This document shows positions 12,487 to 23,589 of a stretch of DNA of 64,000 bases, in pieces (within the stretch, counting starts at the first letter, position 1; each line of letters opens with the position of its first letter). The DNA is from Symsagittifera roscoffensis (Eukaryota > Xenacoelomorpha > Acoela > Convolutidae): positions 13,174,651 through 13,238,650 of the forward strand of contig NC_087069.1 of the NCBI RefSeq assembly GCF_963678635.1, in the 5' to 3' direction. The notes below the pieces were generated by a model, which was given only the letters and a program-made list of their open reading frames with translations, was not told the DNA's origin and did no database searches. The translations under genes were made by a program, and so were the position numbers.

Positions 12487-12878
12487 TGGAACCAATTTAC
12501 AATTAGTATTTATATCTTAGTATATATATCCAATTATATCAATGATAAAAATTTTACTATAAAATACTTCTTACTAACCAATCATGATCCATAACTAAAT
12601 CTTATAATAATTTCTAAGGCTGAAACTCTTCATAGTTTCAGTCAGAACAGAATTAATTTAACTTAGCAAGCAGTTGCTCTTCTCCAGAACAGTTCCTGAT
12701 ATTTTACCTCGCAAATACCAGTATACACTAGATCTTTTGAGACTAGGAGATATCAGGGTAAGATTAAGATCTGTATTGGACTAAGAAGTTGCACGAATCA
12801 ATCCGGCCAAAAACAAAAATGCGTGACAAAATTACTCCGAAATTACTCTATGAGTGAGCCACCCCGGACTTAAACTCA
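12487..12878 (+). repeat. 5-prime LTR (392 bp)
   Basis: Starts TGGAACCA and ends TTAAACTCA. It aligns along its length with 29887-30275, with matching blocks CTAACCAATCATGATCCA, TTAGCAAGCAGTTGCTCTTC and ATCTTTTGAGA. The two copies differ at many positions and several indels, so the insertion is old. Confidence 0.85.
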
Positions 12879-12880
12879 TC

Positions 12881-12898
12881 TGGTGCGACCAAAAGTCT
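12881..12898 (+). other. Primer-binding site (PBS)
   Basis: TGGTGCGACCAAAAGTC starts two bases after the LTR end, the usual spacing. It would pair with a tRNA 3-prime end reading CTTTTGGTCGCACCA. The TGG complement of CCA is intact. I do not assign the tRNA identity. Confidence 0.65.
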
Positions 12899-15296
12899 CG
12901 AATAAGACCTCAACAATTTTAGATTTAGCTAATTCAAAAAAGACATAAAATCTAAGATCCAAACACACAACACAAAATGTTAAGAGGTATTGAAAACTTA
13001 TCTCCACCTCTCAATAAATCCAATGAATACAAACGAGTATTCAAGCTTACACCAGGTCAAAACCCAAATAGCGACCCGAGCTTTTACGTTGTGAAACGAA
13101 AAAGAAGACTGCAACGACTACTCCTCTACAAGATTATCTATGCAGTACATTTTCATTCGCCAATATGAAAAAACTTACATGGAGCAGTAAGAGTCATTTG
13201 CAAGACATATATCTTTCAATGATGTATAAATAATAGTTATGTATATCACCAACTTGAAAGATCTAAAACAAAACAAAATTTATTTCAATTCTACAGTAAA
13301 TTTACAGCTTTTGTAAAATTAAAAAATAATTGAACAATTTATACAAAAATCATTTAGTATAAGATTTTGAACTAGTTTTATCAAAAATATGGAAAACTTT
13401 CCCTTCTCATCTTCATCGTCTCACCCGACATGCTTCTTTGTCTCTTCATCTAAAATATAGCACATAATCACTCAAAAAACTAATATTATTGAAATCTTTA
13501 ACTCTTAACAAATTTTTTCTTGAAAGCCTAATCTCTTATTAACCTTTAACCATTATCTTAACTCTTGTCCAGGCCTATCCTTATTTATTTTAAAACGTCT
13601 TCAAACCTCTTTGTCTTAAGCTCGATCGTTCAGATTATCTTTAGATAACTAAATTTTAACTTAATTTTAATTTAAAATTAATTTAAAGACTCGATTATCA
13701 AGACTTTCCTTGGATCAACTAGAACAATTTTGTTCTCCCCACCTCTTGATAAAATTTCTAACGACTTCAATTGTCATTTTCACTCTCTAATTTTTACAAA
13801 TAACCCGATACAATTGAATTTTTTAAAATAACTAACCATTTTACCAAGGATAAACAGTGAAGAACTTCGGTTACTCATCCTTTACTTGAGGCCCTCCTCT
13901 TAATCCAATCAAGCTAAAACAAATCTTAGAATTAGTAAAATTTAGAATAGTACGTAACAATCTACTTGTGTTCTAATTATGCCTAAACCTTGTGGGTTGA
14001 ATTACCATTCTCCAACCCTTGATCACAAATCACACCCTATGTAAGACTAAGTCATCCACTGGAAAAAGTTTTCAATCGTTCTATCGAATTGATATACTCT
14101 CTCTCCAACCCGTCTATATTCCACAATTTATACCCCAGGATAAAAGAAACCTCTTAGCAATTGCAAGGACAAACAGCTTAGGACATAAAAAACCTAACCC
14201 TTGGATTTTGCAACCATCACTCTAACACTTATGTCAGTCTAGAAGATAATCTGTGAAACAACCAAACAATCATTCTTCATGATTGTATAACTGAAGAGGA
14301 AAGATACGATCGTGCAATAAAACCGCATAAATCAAAGACAGGATACGTCAGATCGAAAAAGGTGGCAATAGTCACAAAACAAAATCAAGTCGTCGATCAA
14401 AGTTTTTCCAGAACACGAAACGCAGATTTGGAATCTGACTCACAACAATGCAAGAACTTCAAAACTTTCCAGACCTAATTCATGGCAAAATGAACCAATA
14501 CAAAACCAAAGATGTTTTTCGGAATCAGAATCCACAACAGCATCATCTACAAAAGGTACACGCAGAATAAAAAGTTCATATCTTCGCAAACCAGTAAGAC
14601 TCTACAATTGGAATCAACCAATGAGAAAAATTGAAAGTTATACACTTACCGTAATTCCGCACAAGAAATGATTCAATACGATGTTAATGTTTACGATCCC
14701 GCTAGAGGATAAGTAAAATTTTGCCACAATCTGATCTCAAATTTATTTGATAAAAGAAAGAGTCTATGGAAACAAGAATTTCCTCAGTAAAAATTAAAAG
14801 ACAAATACTTGACCGCTATCAACTTAGTATCTAAACATTACTTCACATTATGACCATCACTCACATTGTGAAATTATTATTGAAATTCCACTACCACAAT
14901 CGTCAAATCACTATCACACCAAAAACAAACAGATATGATAGAATTAGATTTCTCAAAATTTTCTACAGAAAATATCAAAAAAATTCAACATCAAAACTCT
15001 GAAACAGTGAATTCGGTTTTCACATATAAGAATTTTGGCATAATCTATATTTATGTTTCTTTATTGAAAATAAATGAGAAGTTTTATGTTTCACCACACA
15101 AACATATTCTCAATTTTGGTTTTTTATTATTTTTAAAGATGTCTCAAGTGCAAGAATTGCAACTATTCCAGTACACAGAAATTATTTAAGCGTAGCAGCT
15201 GACACCACACCACAGCTGACACCACACCCTTAAATATTAACCTACATTTGATGAAAGGACAAGCAACAACAGTTTAAATTCAATGTTTAAATTCAA

Positions 15297-15613
15297 AGAG
15301 TAATTTTCTTATTCTGTGAAGTTGTAAGTGTTGAGCGAGGGGAGGGGGAGACATTTTTTGTTGGGTTTCTATAGGCAGTTTTTTGTTGACAAAGTGTTAT
15401 GGAGTTTTTTTAGGTAGTACGAAAACCCTAACAGAAAAACCACGCAGGAAAGCCCTAACAGTACTAGAATTTTAGCACAACGAGATATTCAAACTCCATA
15501 ACACTTTTTCAACAAAGAAGTAGTTGAAAAACGACCTATGAAAAAAGAACAAAAAATTTTACCTACTCGTTCAACACTTACAACACCACAGAATAAGATT
15601 ATTACTCTTCTTC
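15297..15613. mobile_element. Foldback/MITE-like element nested in the LTR element
   Basis: The left arm from 15297 (AGAGTAATTTTCTTATTCTG, then GTTGTAAGTGTTGA) is the inverted complement of the right arm ending at 15613. Complementarity continues inward with gaps to GTGTTATGGAGT near 15395-15407 and its complement near 15494. The whole could fold into a roughly 110 bp stem with a central loop. No target duplication is clear and nothing is coding. Confidence 0.65.
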
Positions 15614-16102
15614 CATCAAGAAAACTACAATGCACAAGTAAAACCTCAGTCGTTTCGAAGTATTTGCGTATGGATTATCAATAACAAAAACCGACCATCT
15701 AATAAGCAAAGACACTCAATTGGAAATAACTTTGCAAATCATAACTAAGACCTTTTCTGCGAAATCCAAAATTAATCATGAGAATACAATTATACTCAAC
15801 TGGCACCGAAACCAATATCTCAATCTGTAAATTTAACGATAAAAAACCTCAGAAGGACAGAGCTGAAAATTACCAATTTTATGAACGGCAAAAAAACTAA
15901 CTAACAAGCAGTTCATAAGAAACCAACCACAATATTTTGAAGATGAAGTTTATTTTCATCAAACTTAACAAAATTAAAATAATAATCATCAACAAATCCA
16001 CTGGAATGATAAAGAACAACCAGATGATGTTTTTTAACCTGATACTTTCGAACCTTAAAAAAACTCTCAACAACCAAGCCAAATGCAACAACCAACGATA
16101 AA

Positions 16103-16138
16103 ATTTAGCACCACCTGTAGTAACAGATGGTGCTAAAT
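16103..16138. other. Compact hairpin, 16 bp arms, 4-nt loop
   Basis: ATTTAGCACCACCTGT and ACAGATGGTGCTAAAT are complementary except for one position and are separated by AGTA. It lies shortly before the gag-like segment. It could be an RNA structure of the leader or a miniature inverted repeat; nothing decides between them. Confidence 0.5.
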
Positions 16139-16389
16139 AGTAACAATCAATCGCATAACTATATAAATGCCCAAAACTACCAACCGGAACCAATAAGAAA
16201 CAAAACCCCAATACTTTCTGTTTACTACATGAAATTACAAAAAGTCAACTTAAAAAATTTACACAAAGACAAAACACAGCAGAATCACTCCAAAAGACAA
16301 TGAATCCATACCTGATGGGTGGATCATCTACAACATCTATTAAACCACGCACGGTATTTAGAGGAACAGATCCTGAATACTCAGTAGAA

Positions 16390-17980
16390 ACTACTTAGTT
16401 ACAGCCAACTTAAACTTAAACATAGGCGCGGAACCTATAAATATACCTCTTCACCAAATTTGGATTCACAGATTCACAGCACTAATACAAACCACATTCG
16501 ATGGCGCAGCTCAAAAATTGTTTTGAGGTTTACCAATAGAATTTAAAACCGGTTGGGAACGATTTACTCAAGAATTTTTGAAAATGATTGACTCTGAACG
16601 AAATAAACAACATTAAAGAGTTTCATGCAACGAAATTCATAGAATTCCAAATGAAACAAAAAAAAGCACTTGCTGTAAGGATCGAAACTTTAGAACAAAA
16701 ATTTTTTTCTCTCTCAATCCACTCTCTGAATCCACATAATTACAAAATTGAAAAATGACAAAAACTCTTATGATGGATTTAACAACAGAAAAATTGCAAT
16801 AAAAGAGAGAGCATCACATCCATCATCAATCCGAGAACCCGATTTAGATTTCCGAAAATAAGTAGAGAACTTAGAACAAGCTGAAATCACAATGAAACTA
16901 GGAAACGGAAAATATAAAGCTACAATATGTCAATAATGTTCAAAAAACAACATCATATAAAATCAATATTCAAGAATGTGACAATGATTCAGCAGAAAAA
17001 AAAAACTCAAAACCTAAACATCTATGAAAAGAACTGAAAGACTTTCATTCAAAAAAGGTTGTAATTTGTGCCGCAGGTATGGATGCAGCATTGCTGAATG
17101 CAGATAAATACAACTAGATAATTTAATAAAACCACGAAAATACAAAGAGCCAAAAAAATATTTTTATCAATATATGAAAAAAGATCAGAGATTACCAAAC
17201 AAAAACAATAGAATAATAAATGCTCAAGAAAATCGTTCCCAAATAGCTATAAAAAGAACAGATCACAAACCCCATAATCTAATAATTCTTGCGGAAGATC
17301 ACCAGATCGACAAAATTCACAGAACTATTCACAAAATCGATATAGCAGATCAAACAGCCAAAATAATCAGTGTCGAAATATTTACTCTAGATTGAATTCT
17401 CATCGAAGTAATTACTCAAACTAAAAATGAAATGACTCAATTTCAAACCCTCGGAATAGGAACTATTCAAATGACGCTCAAAAAATTCTTCAAACAACCG
17501 CAATTGAAAATATTCAAATAATCGTAATCGAAACTACTCTGATAGTAGATAACAAACCTTCCCTAACAACAGACCCTATAATAATAATTATAAAAATAGA
17601 TCCCTTCAATTATAGAAATAGATAACTCTAGAAATAGAAACAACAACTATCAAAACAGATCAAGAGATTTTTTTCAGTCACCACATCCAAATAACTCCCA
17701 TTATTTATATAGACAAAATCAAAACTAGAGAAATAGTACACCAAAATATCAAAAACAAATCAACCAAGTACAATCTGCAATTGAACAAGCCCAGACCCCC
17801 AGGTATTGACAAAACAGAAACTTCAGAAATGCAACTAAACCATTACACTGTGAATTCACAGGTGACGAAAGTGAAACAGAACACACGTTTGTTTTTACCA
17901 TGCGTAGAATAGAACATGATTAGGAAACACCAATTGAATCGGCTTTATACCGAAAGGATTACCCTGAATGAGAACCTCAA
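16390..17980 (+). pseudogene. Degenerate gag of the 17.8 kb element
   Basis: A capsid-like stretch starts near 16497 (Phe-Asp-Gly-Ala-Ala-Gln, then Pro-Ile-Glu-Phe-Lys and Trp-Glu-Arg-Phe), typical of the gag helical region where genomic RNA-binding structural proteins assemble. Internal stops occur near 16529 and 16614. A nucleocapsid zinc-knuckle remnant lies at 17060-17101: Cys-X2-Cys-X4-[Cys]-X4-Cys, with the expected His replaced by Cys. It is followed by an Asn/Arg-rich tail to about 17700 and an acidic stretch (Asp-Glu-Ser-Glu-Thr-Glu) near 17865. Frame changes are frequent. The assignment as gag rests on order, the knuckle and position before protease and RT. Confidence 0.65.
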
Positions 17981-18199
17981 GAAACAAAAAACAAAAAAAA
18001 TAGACTCCTCATTTTATTGAAAAAATTTCAATCATGAATAACATAAACCAGAATACAACAAAGTATCAACAAGATATCAAAAAAGTATCAACGAAGTGTT
18101 AACAAAGTATCACCGCCTTAAGAAAAAATTTGGACAATTCCACTCATTTGAGAAAGCCCAAAAATTAAAAATTTTAACCAACAGATCTTGACATAGTTT

Positions 18200-18720
18200 T
18201 TAAAAACGACTTCTGCGCAGAATCAAATATTATTAATATTCCTACGTGAAATGAAATTCATATATAAACCTAAAATTTTTTCCTCTCCAAATATTCCAGT
18301 AAATCAGCCACTGCAAAATGCACATATTTAACAAACAATGGAAATTTCCTATTATTACTTATACCAACTCGAACAATGGAACAAAATAAATTTTACCTAA
18401 AACCCTTCAAACAAATATTCCTTAAATCAGATTTTAAACACAATTTAATTGGAATACCTTTCATCAAAAAATATGTCCCAACTATAAAGTTCTCCCACAG
18501 TGAGTTGCAATTCAAACGCAGACATACAATAATAAATAACAACCTCTCACAATTGTACTTGTATATAATCAAAAAACGAAAACATTTGAAAGCATTCACA
18601 GGACATGCTTTTGACTCTTCTATCAAAGCAAGTCACCAATATAACAAAGATCAAAATACACAAAAATATTTATGTCTGATGTTGAGTTCAAACCAACCAT
18701 AAGTTTTTTAGAGTACAGAT
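18200..18720 (+). pseudogene. Protease-region remnant
   Basis: An open stretch from 18376 to 18702 includes Lys-Ser-Asp-Phe-Lys-His-Asn-Leu-Ile-Gly followed by Ile-Pro-Phe-Ile-Lys-Lys-Tyr. This resembles the C-terminal half of retroelement aspartic proteases, where a hydrophobic Ile/Leu-Gly segment precedes the last strand. The upstream active-site triplet (Asp-Thr/Ser-Gly) is not recognisable; an Asn-Asn-Gly-Thr just before 18380 may be its eroded remnant. It lies between gag and RT as expected. Confidence 0.5.
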
Positions 18721-19299
18721 TTCATCCATAAAATATTATAATAATAATAAAAAACATTTGTAAAAAGCATTACACGTATTTCATAGGTCACCATACAAAA
18801 TTACATTTCCCTTAGGACTGTTAGGATGTTGCAAAACGAATAAAAAATTTCACCCTATACAAGAAAGATCATACAGAGTAAATAACATCTTAAAACCTTG
18901 TAGATATCTGGCAATCAACAGTCACTAATGAAGAGCTATCCATTATTAATATTACAAATGGTTCAAAACGAAACACAGATCATTTCTTAAATATAATCTT
19001 CATTTTAAATAAAACTTTCATTTCTCAAATTAAGCAGATGAACAACGACATTTTCTGACAATAATAAATTTTCAACATTCTCAAACTAATCAGCAAGAAT
19101 ATGAACAATTAGCAGAAACATTATTACTTTATCCCATGTTTATGCCATATCGAAATTTGATATTAGAAAAATACACTCGCCACTACACCTTCCACTTAAA
19201 CCCGACGCAATTTTCAAGAAACAACGCAAAGTAGAGTTCCAAAACACTTGCAAGACAAAGTAAAAAGAGTTTTAAACATTCTTGAACAAAATGAAACTA
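18721..19299 (+). other. Degenerate pol connector
   Basis: Between protease and RT remnants. AT-rich with many stops in all plus-strand frames. By position it should hold the protease-RT linker and the start of RT, but no motif can be pinned. Confidence 0.4.
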
Positions 19300-20060
19300 T
19301 CTCACTAAAAAATAACAACTCAAAAGAAACACAATTAAAAATCCAGTTATTTTTTTGCTAATGGAGATTCACTCGAAATCGTTATAGATGAACGATATTT
19401 GAATTCTCGAATTGATGAATGAAAACGCAATTCGCCCATAGAAGCAACACGAGTAAAACTCACAAAAATTATGGACACCAACGCAGATATGAATAGTGCA
19501 TATAATCGAACTCCATTAGACAAAAAATCTGTCGATTTACTCAATTTATTTATCAAAGTCATCAAGACGAATTTAATTGGCTAATTAACGGCATATCTAT
19601 AGGACTAGCAGCTTTTTCCACTTTTAAGAATAAGTTTTTTCTCTAAGATAAGACTAATTCTCAGTAAAAACGTCATTACATATTTGGACGATGTTTTCAT
19701 GCAAAAATAATCAAAACAAGAACTCTTCAAAGTTTTAGTCAAACACCACCAAAGTTTATAAAAAGGAAACATGAAAGCAATCCCAGACAAGCCAAAATTT
19801 TTCCTCACTCGTGTAAGGTTTCTTGGACATATTATTGATATATTTAATAACATCTTTAAAATCCCAAATCGATGTAAATTTTAAAGTAAAATAACCATAC
19901 AATAAGAAAAATCCAAGAATTCCTTGTAATGCTAAGCTTTTTAAGTAAAATTGTTTATGAAATGCTACTGTATCTCAGACCATTCTACAATCTTGTCAGA
20001 CAACAAAATAATTTTGAATGGACCTTAGAAATGCTTCAATGATTATGTAAACCTTCTCAC
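19300..20060 (+). pseudogene. Reverse transcriptase, degenerate
   Basis: RT copies the element's RNA into DNA inside gag particles. Near 19360-19420 a stretch reads Glu-Ile-Val-Ile-Asp-Glu-Arg-Tyr-Leu-Asn-Ser-Arg, the early palm segment with the conserved Asp. The catalytic box Tyr-Leu-Asp-Asp is intact at 19681-19692. The following thumb-side motif Phe-Leu-Gly-His-Ile-Ile lies near 19820-19840. YLDD and the FLGH motif favour Ty3/gypsy over BEL/Pao. Stops occur at several places (near 19422 and 19709, for example) and the frame shifts between motifs. Confidence 0.75.
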
Positions 20061-20480
20061 AGAACAAATTCCAAATACAATTCCAGACTCAAATCAACCA
20101 TTCTATGCCATGAGCAGTGCTTCCAAGTTTGGATTTGGCGGATTACTTTTACAATCTCATCTAGGCACTAATAAAATGAATCGTTTATCAGAAAACTCAA
20201 AATTTTTCACACAAGCAGAACCCAGACTCTCCACACTACTGAGAGAATATACAGCAATCATATATAAACTAACAGAATATGAATTCCTAATACTTGAATC
20301 AAAATATCCAACAGTTTTATTTACAGATCATAAAACAAAATTTTTCTGTTTTCACAAAAATCTAATATTAACCATAGAACATAATTTTCAACTCATTTCA
20401 ATGAAATTTCTAGAGCCACTAATAGTTTGAACAGCAGGCAAAATCTTCGCTTTACCAGAGCCACATATAGTTAAAATACC
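20061..20480 (+). pseudogene. RNase H domain, degenerate
   Basis: An uninterrupted 106-codon stretch at 20110-20430 carries the RNase H layout. The first catalytic position, normally Asp before Ala-Ser, is Ser here (Met-Ser-Ser-Ala-Ser). The Glu helix is present as Leu-Arg-Glu-Tyr-Thr-Ala-Ile-Ile, and the second Asp as Leu-Phe-Thr-Asp-His-Lys. RNase H removes the RNA template strand. Loss of the first Asp should inactivate it. Confidence 0.7.
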
Positions 20481-21060
20481 CCACCTGAGCAACTTGCGCG
20501 AAAAAAAACTTTAGAAACACCACAATAATCAAAATTCTATCTAGCAAAAGACGAAACAAAACCACGATTAGAACGAACATACGCAGTAAAAATTGACTCC
20601 GATACCAAACAAACAAACACAACACATAAGACCTTTTTTCCACTATATCTAGATTGCCAAAACAAACATTATGAAATAGATTTAATAGTAGGTAAAGTTT
20701 CATTCAAACCTATACCATTTTCATCTTGGATAGAAAAGAACACAACCAAAAGTACATCAACAAAAACCAAAACGAATCAAATCATTTCCCTTGATAGACA
20801 AAGAAGACCTAAGGGACATCATATAGTAGTCGGCCCTCGCGAATCAGGAAAAAAATCGACAAAACCTTTGATTTACAAGACTCTCTGGATAATTTTCTTC
20901 TATCAACGAACAAAACTCAAAACAGTTTTTCTCCCCTACACAGAAGCATTCACGCTTCAGTTGTTACAGAAAAATCAAAATCATTACCCTCTTATCAGAC
21001 ATTTTAAATATTTGTATAAGTATAAAACAAAATCCATTAAAGCCGATATCCCAGTTTTAG
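20481..21060 (+). pseudogene. RNase H-integrase connector
   Basis: Degenerate sequence continuing pol towards integrase, with short frames (for example 20868-21092) but no diagnostic motif. Assigned by position only. Confidence 0.4.
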
Positions 21061-22000
21061 TAAATATTGCTCCAATATTTCCAAAATCTTAACAATAAAA
21101 CAATAAAGGAAAACACCGACATCTTGGAAAATGATTACCTAGAAACAAAAGTCTCACATATCACATTCGTTGAAAACAATAGGACTTGTAGGATCAGAAA
21201 AGACATAATCCAACTTCGCTCAAAATTTTATTTTCCAAACGCACCGATGACTTTGCAATGACTGTTTCACATGCCAGTTAAACAAATCTTTTCCACAACA
21301 AAGACAAATAGCTGAAAAACAAAACTTTTAAGGCAAAATTTTTACTTTAAACAAAGAACCTCATTTGATACAGAATGACTTATATTCCCTCTTGAGAAGG
21401 AAGTTCCTATATAATAGTAATAGTAGATGCTTTCACACAATATGTAGCACTCAACCCTGTACCTCATTGTAACGCTTAATATGCATAGACAACTTTTTTT
21501 GAACACTAGATAGCAAAATTTGGACTACCTGAAATCATTGTCACAAACAATGGTACAGAACTTATAAACAACGAACTAATTACCTTATGTCATCTTTCTA
21601 ATATCAAACATAAACCTAGAACATCACATTCCCCATAGAAAAATGGACTAGTCGAAGGCATGAACCGTTCCCTACAAGAAAACTTTCGATGTATAAAAAA
21701 CGAAAACGACCAAAACTACACCGAATGGTCATCAAAACCAGGACATCCTATAACATTAACGGCAAATTCATCACAAAAAGCACAAGGTTATTGTCAACTT
21801 ACAAAAATTAATTTTGTTTAAAGTTACCACTTCACACTCATGACGATGATTATTTTCATCATTAGAGGAATAAAGCCTCAAGAACCCACAAAGAATGGAT
21901 TTTAATCAGATATAAGAACACAATGAAACTTATCAGAAGGTCGCAGAGAAATTATTACAACGGAAAGTCATTCAATCTTAGTTAAATTCACGCTCTAAGC
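21061..22000 (+). pseudogene. Integrase, degenerate, catalytic Asp lost
   Basis: Integrase inserts the cDNA into the chromosome. An N-terminal region near 21210-21290 resembles the end of the zinc-binding domain (Phe-Tyr-Phe-Pro-Asn-Ala-Pro). The DDE core is visible: Ile-Val-Ile-Val-Asp-Ala-Phe-Thr near 21410-21440 supplies the first Asp. The second motif reads Val-Thr-Asn-Asn-Gly-Thr-Glu near 21540-21560, where the usual Asp is Asn. Gly-Leu-Val-Glu-Gly-Met-Asn-Arg near 21647-21670 supplies the Glu. Stops interrupt (near 21637). The order RT-RNase H-integrase is that of Ty3/gypsy. Confidence 0.75.
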
Positions 22001-23589
22001 CAGCATCCAATCTAAACATATGAACAATTTTTCATTTTTTTGTTTCCAAATTTTTTAATTCAAAAAAGAATCTCAAAAAAAAACAACATATTCGAAAAAG
22101 ACATATACCTAGTTATAAGAAACCTATGGACGCCTCATATAAACTCAAAGACCACGATAAAAAGGAAATAGTACAACATAGAAACAATCTACTAGCATAC
22201 TATCCAAAGAGTACGCCCCTCGTGAGCTAACAGAGTTATTTTCCTTTACAGGACTACACATTGTTGACAAAACAACGGAAACTAATAATCAAAACACGTC
22301 AAAAACTCAGAAAAATCTCCAAAACAAACAGACAAAAACAAAAAATTTATCGCAAAAAGAAGGAAAAAATTCTAGTACCTAAAACAAAAAATCACAACAA
22401 CGCTAACCATCTCGTCTTAAAACCAACCGAATAAAGATTAGAAAGTTTTTATCTCACAATCTAAAATATTAAAGAAAGTATAATTCCAACAACCCTCCGA
22501 TTAATTAACATCATCAACAAATTTTCTGTTTATCTAAAAAGAAGCCAAATCACAGATAAGTAATTTATTTTTTTTTTCAAAACTAAATTAGTTCAAATTG
22601 ATCACTTAGCCTGAAAACACTCTACCTCCCAAAAATCTTTCAACAAAAACTCTTCATTTCTGACCCAATTGTCAAAAATTGATAAACAAACCAACCCCAA
22701 AAAATTATGCAATAGTACAAATATTTTTTCAAATGGTTTTCTCCAACTCAGTTAAAAAACAATGAAATAATCTTTTCATCTTTTTTTCAATCTTTTTCAC
22801 ACTTTCTCAACTTCGTGTTTTTTTCATTACCGATTTTTCAAATTTCATAATCCTCATTTTTCTAATAATCAGTACACATTTATATATTTTTATTCCCACA
22901 TCCAGACCTTATTTTCTCTCTCCAAAACCATCGACCACCTATTTAGGTACAATAATCCACAATTTGCTAAGGGATACGAGGCTTACTAGGTAGAAAACAC
23001 ATTTTTAATTTTTTCGTAATTTTTTTCACCTTAATCGCTTCTCTAATTTTGAAACTTTAATTAAAAAAAAACTATTATTGATTTATACTAGCAACTGTTT
23101 TAATGATCATTTTTGCTGAAGATTATTAAAAAGAACACAGACTTAAGTAAAACAAAATTCTATATAGTAAATTTCAAAACAGCAAATCCTAATCATATTT
23201 AGGATTCACTACCTACAAACCCACCCCAAGACCCCCCAACAACAACCCAACATAAAAAAATTACCCCTCATACAAAAAGATCGTACCAGAACACGACATT
23301 TAGGCCAAAACCAAAAGTTAGCAACTGCAATAGACCGAAAATTTAATAATCACCGACGCAATAGGAGTCTAACAAAACAAAGAGTTCAATTTAAAATCCT
23401 CTCATCACCATCATCGACCCCTCTAGACTTTTTCTGTAGTACAATACAAAGCACCGCTATATCAATTCAATTCACTTCCCAAAAAATTCCCCAAATATTC
23501 CGTCAGAATCTTTAGGTTCAACGTCTACTTCTGAACAAACGCGTGAAAAACCCTTTAACCCCTCACTTCTTCACAAGGACTTGCACATT
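22001..23589 (+). other. Post-pol region without recognised domain
   Basis: Lys/Asn/Gln-rich degenerate sequence to about 22440, probably the pol C-terminus. Then AT-rich sequence with T-rich patches (22720-22910) and no visible motif before the env-like frames. Confidence 0.4.

Larger units (their letters stand above)
12899..16389 (+). other. Long 5-prime leader of the LTR element
   Basis: About 3.5 kb between the PBS and the first gag-like segment, very A/C-rich, without a convincing frame. It contains a 17 bp tandem duplication (CAGCTGACACCACAC at 15196 and 15213), a foldback element at 15297-15613 and a compact hairpin at 16103-16138. Scattered openings at 12977-13168 and 14019-14225 have no recognisable domain. 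Confidence 0.5.

Noticed and set aside
16390-22000. G-to-A hypermutation (APOBEC-type) as the cause of the G-poor plus strand and the Asp-to-Asn change in integrase
   Set aside because: Several inactivating changes are of other types (His to Cys in the knuckle, Asp to Ser in RNase H, many frameshifts). The A/C-rich skew also covers non-coding parts, so a compositional habit of the element plus ordinary decay explains it better.
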